Shown one piece after another: positions 1-6,542 of a stretch of DNA of 15,997 bases. This DNA comes from Chloroflexota bacterium (GTDB lineage: Bacteria > Chloroflexota > Anaerolineae > JACRMK01), in NCBI GenBank assembly GCA_016200765.1, contig JACQEC010000090.1, forward strand, positions 1 through 15,997. The letters are read 5' to 3'. How positions within the stretch are numbered: the stretch's first letter is position 1; each line of letters opens with the position of its first letter. Position numbers and translations under genes: made by a program. The notes beneath the pieces are model-generated. The model did no database searches and had not been told where the DNA came from. It saw nothing but the letters and a program-made list of their open reading frames with translations.

Positions 1-19
1 GGCCGGCTCGGTTTGGTGT

Positions 20-62
20 GACTCACGTAAAGGCCTCCCGCTTTTGAGGCCTATTGTGAGTC
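20..62. repeat. Nested inverted repeat upstream of the first gene
   Basis: Two nested perfect arms are visible: GACTCAC (20-26) pairs with GTGAGTC (56-62), and AGGCCTC (31-37) pairs with GAGGCCT (46-52), around an 8-base apex (38-45). No T-run follows the outer arm, so a simple rho-independent terminator is not supported. It could be an operator, a leader structure, or the 3' structure of a gene outside the window. Confidence 0.6.
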
Positions 63-80
63 CATTCACGATCGCGGACG

Positions 81-143
81 GTATCTTTTTCTCATGAGGC
101 GACGATTCGCCCAGAGTATCTTTTTTAGTGAGGTGACTCGCCG
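81..143 (+). repeat. Pair of imperfect direct repeats in the leader
   Basis: Two copies of a roughly 30-bp sequence start with GTATCTTTTT (81 and 116) and continue as GAGGCGACGATTCGCC (96-111) and GAGGTGACTCGCC (130-142). The first copy also holds a small hairpin, GGCGA-CGAT-TCGCC (98-111), with a T-run at 121-126, so weak termination of an upstream transcript is possible. They lie just before the promoter at 146-175. Their role is unknown. Confidence 0.45.
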
Positions 144-145
144 AA

Positions 146-175
146 TTGCGCCCGAGCGGTGCGCGGTGCTATAAT
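146..175 (+). promoter_or_regulatory. Probable sigma-70-type promoter of the ABC binding-protein gene
   Basis: A perfect -10 box TATAAT (170-175) is preceded by an extended -10 TG (167-168) and, 18 bases upstream, by TTGCGC (146-151), a poor -35. An AGGAGG ribosome site follows at 215-220. A transcript starting near 182 rules out the longer TTG start at 146 and supports ATG 227. Confidence 0.6.
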
Positions 176-226
176 CAGGCTGTCCGCTTGGGCCGCTCTT
201 TACTGGTTGTCATCAGGAGGTGCGCC

Positions 227-1243
227 ATGCAAGCCCGCCAGCATCCCGCAAGCCGCCGCGTCTTTCTGCACCTTACAGCGAGTCTCGGCCTACTGCTATT
301 GGCTGCAACCCTAATGGGTTGTAACGCGGCCCCCCCGTCCAGAATCCCGCGCATTGGTTTCTTGCTGCTGACGGGGCCCGTCCCCCAGTTCACCACTCTG
401 GTTGATGCGTTCCGGCAGGGGTTGAAAGAACTGGGCTATGTCGAGGGGCAGAACATCGCCTTTGAGTATCGCTATGCCGAGAGTCAGCCCGAACGACTGC
501 GCTTGCTGGTCTCGGAATTGGTGGCTGTGCCGGTAGATGTAATGGTCATCGGAAACACGCGGGCACTTCAGGCCGCGCTGCAAACCACCAGCGCCGTGCC
601 GATTGTCGCGCCGCTGTTGAGCGACCCGGAAGGCGATGGCTGTGTCTTCGGGTCAATCGCGCATCCCGACAAGAACTGCACCGGTTTGAGCACGCAGGCG
701 CCCGGCCTCAGCGCGAAACGGGTGGACTTCTTGAAGGACGCGTTCCCGGCGATCACGCGGCTGGCGATTATCTGGAACCCGGCCAACCCGTCGTCGAGTG
801 AGGTGTTTGCCGAGACGGAGAACGCGGCGCGGCGGAGAGGTCTGCAGGTCTTATCCTTAAACGTGCAGCGCGCCCAAGACTTCACCTTTGCCTCTGCCGC
901 GGACGAGCGCTTTGATGCCGTCATCACGCTGGAAGATGTCATCATCACGGTCAACTCCAATGCCGTGTTTGATTTCGTGGCCCAGCGGCGCGTGCCGGCC
1001 ATCTACCCCAGTGAGTTGTTTTCCAGAGCGCGCGGGCTGATGAGTTACGGGCCGCCGTTTACCGGCCAGTACAAACGCGCCGCCACCTATGTGGATAGGC
1101 TCCTGAAAGGGGAAAAGCCCGCTAACTTGCCGGTGTCGCAGCCAACCGAGTTCGTGCTGATCGTCAACCTGAAGGCGGCCAACACGCTAGGGCTGACGAT
1201 TTCGGCGGACCTCCTCTCGCGCGCCGACGAGGTGATTCAATAA
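227..1243 (+). CDS. ABC transporter substrate-binding lipoprotein, TrpX/ABC_sub_bind family
   Basis: Predicted extracytoplasmic solute-binding protein of the ABC_sub_bind family (PF04392), whose members bind amino acids or related small molecules; the ligand here is not readable. ATG 227 was chosen because AGGAGG (215-220) and a promoter lie just before it, giving 338 aa. The N-terminus combines a twin-arginine-like SRRVFL motif (residues 9-14), a hydrophobic stretch (16-30) and a lipobox LMGC ending at Cys32, so it is probably a Tat-exported lipoprotein. Family hallmarks are the RIGFLL start of the first lobe, ELGYVEGQNIAFEYRYAE, and the C-terminal LKAANTLGLTI...LLSRADEVIQ. No permease or ATPase gene is adjacent, which is common for this family. 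The gene is convergent with the SDR, with only 10 bp between stops. Confidence 0.88.
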   Translation: MQARQHPASRRVFLHLTASLGLLLLAATLMGCNAAPPSRIPRIGFLLLTGPVPQFTTLVDAFRQGLKELGYVEGQNIAFEYRYAESQPERLRLLVSELVAVPVDVMVIGNTRALQAALQTTSAVPIVAPLLSDPEGDGCVFGSIAHPDKNCTGLSTQAPGLSAKRVDFLKDAFPAITRLAIIWNPANPSSSEVFAETENAARRRGLQVLSLNVQRAQDFTFASAADERFDAVITLEDVIITVNSNAVFDFVAQRRVPAIYPSELFSRARGLMSYGPPFTGQYKRAATYVDRLLKGEKPANLPVSQPTEFVLIVNLKAANTLGLTISADLLSRADEVIQ

Positions 1244-1253
1244 CCGCCGCGGG

Positions 1254-2060
1254 CTAGCCGGTTCCCACGCGCCCCTCGCGCTCGACAAACTCCAACCCCG
1301 GGGTGGGGCTGTAGCAACTCCAGCCGCCGTCAACCATCAGCGTCTCGCCGGTCATGTATGCGGCCTCTTCCGAGGCGAGGAACAGCGCGGGCCCCACCAC
1401 ATCCTGCGGCCAGCCTGCGCGGCGCAGGGGCACCACGCGCCCCCACTTCTCGGCATAGTCGGGATCGTCCTGCAGGTTGCGCTCGACCACAATCGGCCCG
1501 ACGCCCAGCGCGTTGATGGTGATCGCGTAGGGCGAGAGCTCGAGCACTAGATTGCGCACCAGCATCTGCAGGCCGGCCTTGGTCATCGCGTAAGCCGAGA
1601 GGTATTGCACCGCCTGATTGCCCACTACCGACGAGGTAACGATGATGCGCCCGCCCGCGCCCTGCTTGACCATCTCGCGGGCGGCGGCCTGCGCGGTGAA
1701 GTAGGTGCCTTTCAAGTTCGTGTCCACCACCGCGTCGAACGCTTCTTCGCTGTAGTCCAGAAACTTGCCCCAACTGGTGATGCCCGCGTGACAGCAGGCG
1801 ATGTCTAGGCGCCCGAACACCTCGACACAGCGCGCGACCATCGCCCGGCACGCCGCCACCGAGCCGATGTCCGCGTCGAAGGCGATGGCTTTGCCGCCGT
1901 CCGCGCGGATTTGCTCCAGCGTCTCTGCGGCGGCGGGCGCGTCATGCAGATGATTCACCAGCACCGCCGCGCCCGCCTGCGCCAGCCCAAGCGCCAGCGC
2001 GTGGCCGATGCCCCGGCTCGCGCCGGTGACGAGCGCAACTTTGCCGGATAAGTTGACCAT
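1254..2060 (-). CDS. SDR family NAD(P)-dependent oxidoreductase
   Basis: Classical short-chain dehydrogenase/reductase of 268 aa with a Rossmann fold, predicted to oxidise a hydroxyl or reduce a carbonyl with NAD(P). Visible motifs are cofactor-binding TGASRGIG (12-19), Asn115, catalytic Ser144 and Tyr157-x3-Lys161, and a C-terminal GETLMVDGGWS (238-248) typical of glucose-1-dehydrogenase or 3-oxoacyl-ACP-reductase-like members. Two usually conserved structural motifs deviate: NNAG reads CHAG (90-93) and the PG motif reads VG (187-188). The start has AAGGAG (complement of 2065-2070) 4 nt upstream. It follows the D-lyxose isomerase gene by 33 bp on the same strand, so a sugar or polyol substrate is the natural inference; the substrate itself cannot be read. 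Confidence 0.9.
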   Translation of the reverse strand: MVNLSGKVALVTGASRGIGHALALGLAQAGAAVLVNHLHDAPAAAETLEQIRADGGKAIAFDADIGSVAACRAMVARCVEVFGRLDIACCHAGITSWGKFLDYSEEAFDAVVDTNLKGTYFTAQAAAREMVKQGAGGRIIVTSSVVGNQAVQYLSAYAMTKAGLQMLVRNLVLELSPYAITINALGVGPIVVERNLQDDPDYAEKWGRVVPLRRAGWPQDVVGPALFLASEEAAYMTGETLMVDGGWSCYSPTPGLEFVEREGRVGTG

Positions 2061-2093
2061 GTTTCTCCTTGTAGAACCGGCGGCTCTGGGCGC

Positions 2094-2636
2094 TTAACGC
2101 GCCACGCGCCGCACGCCCGGGTCGGTGAAGATGTCGAACTCGTCGCGACTGCGCGTGGAAAACTCCGAGACAATCGCGCCCTGCGGCCCGGCCTGAAACC
2201 AGTGCAGGGTATCCGGCAGGATGGTGTGCTGTTGGCCGGGGCCGAGCACGACCTCATGCCAGACCGTGTAGGATGAGGCGCGCTCGGCAGGCGGGCGGCA
2301 TTGGGGCTTGCGCGCCGGCTCGCCCTCGACATAGAGATAGACCTTGCCCCAGCGACAGCGGAACGTCTCCTCCTTGCCCGGGTCGCCGAACTGCGGCAGG
2401 GGTGGGTGGCGGTGCTCCGGGAAGGTCTGGCGCGGGAACAGCACCAACTCTTTCGCGCAACAGCGCTCGGTGTTGAGATAGACGACCAACTGCAAGCCAA
2501 TCCGCTCCAACTGCCCCAGCCCGACGTCGGTGACCTCAATGCCGGCGGCCTCGGCGCGGGTGAGCGTGATGCCTGCCTGCTTGAGCATCGCCGCCGTGCG
2601 CCTCTGCGCGCGCTTGATTTGTAGGTGAGTCAGCAT
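2094..2636 (-). CDS. lyxA: D-lyxose ketol-isomerase family cupin protein
   Basis: A 180-aa cupin of the D-lyxose isomerase family (PF07385), which interconverts D-lyxose and D-xylulose and in several members D-mannose and D-fructose, using a divalent metal. Metal ligands are visible as His75 and His77 in PEHRHPP, Glu90 in GKEETFRCRWG, and His145 in TLHWFQAGP; the spacing matches the family pattern. The C-terminal VSEFSTRSRDEFDIFTDP (156-173) is also characteristic. The start is supported by AGGAGG (complement of 2643-2648) 6 nt upstream. A 150-bp repeat (2652-2803) ends 4 bp upstream of that ribosome site, so the promoter lies in or beyond the repeat; I saw no convincing one. The SDR gene downstream probably forms an operon with it. 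Confidence 0.88.
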   Translation of the reverse strand: MLTHLQIKRAQRRTAAMLKQAGITLTRAEAAGIEVTDVGLGQLERIGLQLVVYLNTERCCAKELVLFPRQTFPEHRHPPLPQFGDPGKEETFRCRWGKVYLYVEGEPARKPQCRPPAERASSYTVWHEVVLGPGQQHTILPDTLHWFQAGPQGAIVSEFSTRSRDEFDIFTDPGVRRVAR

Positions 2637-2651
2637 AGACGACCTCCTGTC

Positions 2652-2803
2652 GGCTATCAGCGGATTGGGATAACGGATTAGCGGATGAAGGCGCGGCCTC
2701 CACAGCGTACCTGCCGGTCACAGAACCCGCGCCCGTGACCAGCCAACCCGCCGCAATAACACTCATCCATCCGCTAATCCGTTATCCTAATCCGTTGATA
2801 GTC
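2652..2803. repeat. MITE-like palindromic element, copy A
   Basis: About 150 bp bounded by 34-bp imperfect terminal inverted repeats at 2654-2687 and 2768-2801. The left arm begins CTATCAGCGGATTGGGATAA and the right arm is its near-exact complement (two mismatches by eye). The interior holds a second palindrome, GGTCAC...GTGACC. It matches copy C at about 74 of 80 interior positions. It fills the space between a decayed methylase tail and the lyxA ribosome site. No transposase is encoded, and no convincing target-site duplication was found. Confidence 0.85.
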
Positions 2804-2880
2804 CTATCGGGTGCTCGATGTCATCGTGGATGGTGAAATTCAACTCCTCGTCCGTGAACCCTTCGTGTTACGCCAAAAGG
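2787..2880 (-). pseudogene. Remnant of an Eco57I-type methylase 3' end
   Basis: Read on the minus strand this stretch encodes GFTDEELNFTIHDDIEH and ends at a TAG (2787-2789) inside copy A of the 150-bp repeat. It is plainly related to YGFTDEELDFIIHYDIKY at the C-terminus of the methylase at 3241-6378; at the DNA level about four fifths of roughly 70 bases match by eye. A stop codon replaces the lysine of LAKH, and no methylase sequence is recognisable further upstream, so it is a dead fragment. It either came from a second methylase now deleted or was duplicated together with the repeat. Confidence 0.75.
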
Positions 2881-2902
2881 CAGTCCTATTCACGGCAGAT
2901 GG

Positions 2903-2911
2903 TGGTATAAT
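2903..2911 (+). promoter_or_regulatory. Extended -10 promoter of the DUF433 gene
   Basis: TGGTATAAT is an extended -10 with a perfect TATAAT (2906-2911). No recognisable -35 lies at the usual distance. It is 22 bases from the ATG at 2934, with GGAGA (2923-2927) between. Confidence 0.5.
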
Positions 2912-2933
2912 TCCAACTGACTGGAGACTGCCC

Positions 2934-3158
2934 ATGACCTTTGAGCGAATTGAAATCCATCCCCAAATCATGCTGGGGAAGCCTGTCATTCGAGGCACCC
3001 GCGTGAGTGTCGAGTTGCTGTTGCGTAAGCTTAGCGAAGGCATGACCGAGGCCGAATTGCTGGACGCTTACCCGCGCTTGGCCCGGGCCGACATTCAGGC
3101 GGCGCTGGCCTATGCCGCCGGCCAAGTCGGCTGTCAACGGATTGGGATAGCGGATTAG
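2934..3158 (+). CDS. DUF433 family protein (antitoxin-like), C-terminus supplied by a repeat
   Basis: A 74-aa protein of the DUF433 family (PF04255): residues 1-65 carry the family pattern FERIEIHPQIMLGKPVIRGTR, then a helical segment with LSEGMTEAELLDAYPRL and IQAALAYAA. Members are usually found as the first gene of a toxin-antitoxin-like pair with a PIN-like DUF5615 protein. The ATG at 2934 is chosen over an upstream in-frame extension because a ribosome site (2923-2927) and promoter precede it and the upstream region is antisense to a methylase remnant. The last nine residues (GCQRIGIAD) and the TAG come from copy B of the 150-bp repeat, which starts at 3129. No PIN-like partner follows, so the gene appears orphaned and its native C-terminus clipped. 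Confidence 0.82.
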   Translation: MTFERIEIHPQIMLGKPVIRGTRVSVELLLRKLSEGMTEAELLDAYPRLARADIQAALAYAAGQVGCQRIGIAD

Positions 3159-3281
3159 CGGATGAATGCGCGGCTTCCACAGCGTACCGGCCAAGTCGAA
3201 GAACCCGCGCCCGCGACCAGCCAACCCGCCGCAATAACGCTCATTCATCCGCTAATCCGTTATCGTTATCCGCTGATAGCC
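3129..3281. repeat. MITE-like palindromic element, copy B
   Basis: Same family and orientation as copies A and C. Terminal inverted repeats are at 3131-3164 and 3246-3279. The interior is the most divergent of the three: the GGTCAC arm of the internal palindrome is changed. The left end supplies the last nine codons and stop of the DUF433 gene. On the other strand, the right end supplies the last 12 residues and the stop of the methylase gene (TGA, complement of 3241-3243). Confidence 0.85.
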
Positions 3282-6200
3282 CCCGCCCCATCCGGTACTT
3301 GATGTCGTAGTGGATGATGAAGTCCAACTCCTCGTCCGTGAACCCGTAATGCTTCGCCAGCACCCGGTCTATCTCGTCGATGATGGGCTTCGAGTGCTTC
3401 GGGATAATGCATTGCACATCGAGGGTTTCACCTCCGAATCGCATTGAACGAATTTCAGAAGTCCGTCTCAAATTCTGAGAAACAGAAACTGCAAGTCTTG
3501 ATAACATAACGCTATGTTTCGTACAGAGTTTCTCCAAGTCCACGGGAAAGGAAAGGACTTCACGACGATTAAGATTCCTGCAGTCGCTATGAGTTGTCAG
3601 AAACCATCTAAACAATGTCGAATTGAGTACACAAAAGGAGGCTTGTGCCTTGATAGGGACGTCAAATTCTAAGATCTTTTGTTCTGATGGATCGCGACGC
3701 CGGCCGGTGCTATCCTTGATCGCCGGAACAAAATCCAGAACATTTAAGAACGCATGAACCTTTCGCGTATAGTACACGACGTGCTTGCTAGATGGTACGA
3801 GGAAGTTCCCCAGAGTTCTTGTGCCCCGCCATATCTTGTCCAAAATGGAAACCTCAACAGCAGATCCAACTTTGGGGACGCTGTTGTCCATATACAACTT
3901 CTGAGGTCGAGCGTATGTAAGGAGATGAAAGAGAAATTGTCGCTCTTCTGCACTCCATTTGTGGCATCTAGTGGTTAGAAGTTCAATGCGTTGGTTGTTC
4001 ACGGATCCTGCTGAATGTGTGTACAGGATAATTGTTAACTGGATATGCTCCAGCCCTTCAAACAGCCTAGCTGGACGATCATCAAAATGACTGAGCCAGA
4101 CGCGCTCCTGTCTTAGAACTATAGACTGGAGAGGAGCAAACTTTTCTGTGGACATAGACGAAAGAGGCACTATGAATCCAAAGCGACCAGATATGCGAAT
4201 CAATCGAACCGCTCTCTCAGCAACATATGCAAACAAGTTGTTACAGGATCCCGTTTCATATCCCCGTAATCGATACTGGCTCTCTATGACTCTGCTTTCC
4301 ACATACGGCGGATTCCCCACGATCACATCAAACCCGCCCTCCTGCATGATCTGGTTGAACTCCACGTACCAGTGGAACGGCTTGTGCGACCCCACGAACT
4401 TGTCAAGACTGCGCGCGCCATACTCGGCAGCCAGCGATTCGTTCAGTTCTTTGTCCACCTTGCCCAGCGTCGCCTTGGCCTCCTCTTTGGCTTGCGCGAA
4501 CTGACGCGCGCCGATGTTGAGCGTCGTCTGCAAGGCGCGGAACGAGCGCAGGGCGATGTCGGCCTCCTTGATCGTCTGCATCAAGTTCATGCTGAACAGC
4601 CGCGTCGCCGCCGCCTGCTCCACCTCCTCAAGGCTGGCGTAGCCGACCAGCGTGTTGCCCGCGCGTATGTTGAAGTCTATGTCGGGCAGAGGCTCGATCT
4701 GGTTCGCGTCGTCCACCTGCGCCACCAGCTTGAGGAACAGGCGCAGTTTGCAGATTTCCACCGCCTCGTCCATGATGTCCACGCCGTACAGGTTGTTGAC
4801 GATGATGCTCTTGTAGATGAAGTAGCGCCGGTTCGGGTGCTGGGCCACGCGCGCCAGTTCTTCCCTGAAGCGCGGGTACTTCGGCCCGCCCAACTTGCTC
4901 ATCTGGTCGAGCGCGATCTCGTACAGCGGCTCCAGGATGTTCATCGCCGCGAACAGGAACGCCCCACTGCCCACCGTCGGATCGAGCACCGTCAGCTTGC
5001 TGAGGCAGTCGAAGTAGAACGTCTGCAAGGTCGCGGGGTCTCGCAGGCCGCCCAGCCAATCCCGCATGAAACGCTCGCTGTCGAGGTTGTAGGTGATCAG
5101 GTCGGCGATGCCCGCTATCTTGCCCGCCGCGAAGTCGGCGCGGATTTGCGCCAGCCGCTTCTGGCGCGCCGCGTATTCGCGTTCCGTCTCGGTCGGCAGA
5201 TAGTCGCTCTGCTTCACAGCGGGATAGATGTACGGCTCCACGTCGTCCATCGGCAGGTGGTCCAGTTTGCCAAAGCGCAAGGTTACGAGTTTGTCAAACA
5301 GGAACGGCAGGATGGTGTTGCGGCAGATGTAACCGGTGATGTCCTCCTTCGTGTAGTACGCCCCCATCTGCTTCTGGTTGATGTACTTCTCGAAGATGTA
5401 GCCCAGCACGTCCGGGTTGATCTCGTTGTCCGCCTTCCTCGGCCGGTCGTCCAGATGCCACGTGTAGCCATCAAAGAACGCGAAGAGGCGCTCGAAGACC
5501 TTATCGGGAATGTCTAGGTGTTTGCCGTGTGCCTGCTCTAGTGGGTGCGGCTGGAAGAGGCCGCCGTTGAGGTAGGGGATGTTGCCCAGCAGACTGCGCG
5601 TCCGTGAGGAGCGTTCGCTGGCTTCTTGCGCGAAGCCCTCGAAGAAGAGCGGGGTCAGGAAGTCGCGATAAAAACGGTCGCGCGCGGGCATGGCAAGCAG
5701 GTGGCTGCGGAGGTAATCGGGATTGTTGTCGAGAAAGCCCTTCTTCTGGATGAAGTAGATGAACATCAGCCGGTTCAGCATCACCGAGGCGTACCACGCC
5801 CGCTCGGTCGCCTCGTCAATGCCTGTGATGAACTTCAGCAAAGCGTCGTGCTCCGTCTTAAACTCGTCATAAAACCGCTTCGTCACCCGCTCCACGTCGA
5901 ACGCCTTCTTCACCTTACCCACCACGTCCGCAATCGAAGCCCGCCCCTCCTCGTCCAGGTCTTCCAGCCGGAACGCAATTCCGCTCAACTTCTGCAGGAG
6001 CGAATCGCCCGGCTGTCCCTTCTGATAGTTATGCTCGCGCGGCTTCGCGCTCGCCCCCGCCTCGCGCTTCACCCACTGCCACGTCGCGGTTGTCCGAGGG
6101 GTGTCCACGAAGATCAGGATATGCTCCTCGGCCAACTTCCGCACCTGTGTGGCAATCTTTTTGCGCGCGCTCGCCGTTGGCAGGCCATCGCCGCCCTCGC

Positions 6201-6378
6201 AGAGATAAGCCCGCATCCCGCCCAATTCCGCCAGCGGCGACAGCCGGTAGGTCGCGCCGTCCAGCGTCAGCGGCGTAGGCGCACCCGCCGCGCGCCCCCA
6301 ACCCAATTCTTCGACGAACAGTTTCTTGAAATCGAACGCTTCCAGATATTGTCGAGTGCGTTTGAAGTTGATGGTCAT
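3241..6378 (-). CDS. Eco57I-type N6-adenine DNA methyltransferase (type IIG-like / DISARM-like)
   Basis: A 1045-aa SAM-dependent DNA adenine methylase. Residues 1-170 form the N-terminal domain usual in this family (FKKLFVEELGW), with no clear PD-(D/E)XK site visible. Then come LNRLMFIYFIQKKGFL (201-216), motif X MGAYYT (338-343), SAM-binding motif I DPTVGSGAFL (466-475), YGVDIMDEAVEICKLRL (531-547), and catalytic NPPY (689-692). The rest, to about residue 995, is the target-recognition region, followed by the conserved tail LAKHYGFTDEELDFIIHYDIKYRMG (about 1007-1031). The final 12 residues are encoded by repeat copy B. GC falls from about 65% in the methylase core to 42-45% in the recognition region (hand-counted 60-base lines), suggesting a swapped specificity module. 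GAGGA (complement of 6382-6386) precedes the ATG by 3 nt. The PLD-SNF2 helicase lies directly upstream on the same strand, so the two probably form a restriction or defence unit. Confidence 0.88.
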   Translation of the reverse strand: MTINFKRTRQYLEAFDFKKLFVEELGWGRAAGAPTPLTLDGATYRLSPLAELGGMRAYLCEGGDGLPTASARKKIATQVRKLAEEHILIFVDTPRTTATWQWVKREAGASAKPREHNYQKGQPGDSLLQKLSGIAFRLEDLDEEGRASIADVVGKVKKAFDVERVTKRFYDEFKTEHDALLKFITGIDEATERAWYASVMLNRLMFIYFIQKKGFLDNNPDYLRSHLLAMPARDRFYRDFLTPLFFEGFAQEASERSSRTRSLLGNIPYLNGGLFQPHPLEQAHGKHLDIPDKVFERLFAFFDGYTWHLDDRPRKADNEINPDVLGYIFEKYINQKQMGAYYTKEDITGYICRNTILPFLFDKLVTLRFGKLDHLPMDDVEPYIYPAVKQSDYLPTETEREYAARQKRLAQIRADFAAGKIAGIADLITYNLDSERFMRDWLGGLRDPATLQTFYFDCLSKLTVLDPTVGSGAFLFAAMNILEPLYEIALDQMSKLGGPKYPRFREELARVAQHPNRRYFIYKSIIVNNLYGVDIMDEAVEICKLRLFLKLVAQVDDANQIEPLPDIDFNIRAGNTLVGYASLEEVEQAAATRLFSMNLMQTIKEADIALRSFRALQTTLNIGARQFAQAKEEAKATLGKVDKELNESLAAEYGARSLDKFVGSHKPFHWYVEFNQIMQEGGFDVIVGNPPYVESRVIESQYRLRGYETGSCNNLFAYVAERAVRLIRISGRFGFIVPLSSMSTEKFAPLQSIVLRQERVWLSHFDDRPARLFEGLEHIQLTIILYTHSAGSVNNQRIELLTTRCHKWSAEERQFLFHLLTYARPQKLYMDNSVPKVGSAVEVSILDKIWRGTRTLGNFLVPSSKHVVYYTRKVHAFLNVLDFVPAIKDSTGRRRDPSEQKILEFDVPIKAQASFCVLNSTLFRWFLTTHSDCRNLNRREVLSFPVDLEKLCTKHSVMLSRLAVSVSQNLRRTSEIRSMRFGGETLDVQCIIPKHSKPIIDEIDRVLAKHYGFTDEELDFIIHYDIKYRMGRGLSADNDNGLADE

Positions 6379-6390
6379 AGGTCCTCAAGT

Positions 6391-6542
6391 GGCTATCAAC
6401 GGATTAGGATAGCGGATTAGCGGATGAAAGCGCGGCCTTCGCAGCGTACCTGCCAATCACAGAACCCGCACCCGTGACCAGCCAACCCGCCGCAATAACA
6501 CTCATCCATCCGCTAATCCGCTATCATTATCCGCTGATAGCC
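6391..6542. repeat. MITE-like palindromic element, copy C
   Basis: Terminal inverted repeats are at 6393-6426 and 6507-6540, with the interior nearly identical to copy A. It occupies the entire spacer between the helicase stop (TAA, complement of 6527-6529, inside the right arm) and the methylase ribosome site (6382-6386). A transcript from the helicase into the methylase would fold this element into a long hairpin, which could act as a processing site or partial terminator. Confidence 0.85.

Noticed and set aside
2536..2766. Possible small protein encoded across repeat A (similar frames in copies B and C)
   Set aside because: The shared peptide arises because the repeats share DNA sequence. 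There is no start signal, and it overlaps lyxA.
2811..2933. N-terminal extension of the DUF433 gene
   Set aside because: The segment is the complement of a methylase remnant and contains the promoter. Family members start near MTFERI.
4372..5517. A 381-codon open frame on the plus strand
   Set aside because: It is antisense to the well-conserved methylase core. Its composition (runs of Arg, Val, His, Gln, Leu) is what GC-rich antisense DNA gives, and it has no recognisable domain.
5869..6378. PD-(D/E)XK nuclease in the methylase N-terminus
   Set aside because: The region has the family look, but I could not place a convincing D...(D/E)XK set of residues.
5626..6420. A 264-codon open frame on the plus strand running into repeat C
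   Set aside because: It is antisense to the methylase N-terminal region, with no motif and no start signal.
2652..6542. CRISPR array
   Set aside because: Only three copies, very unequal spacing, and genes between them. The repeats are 150 bp with terminal inverted arms.
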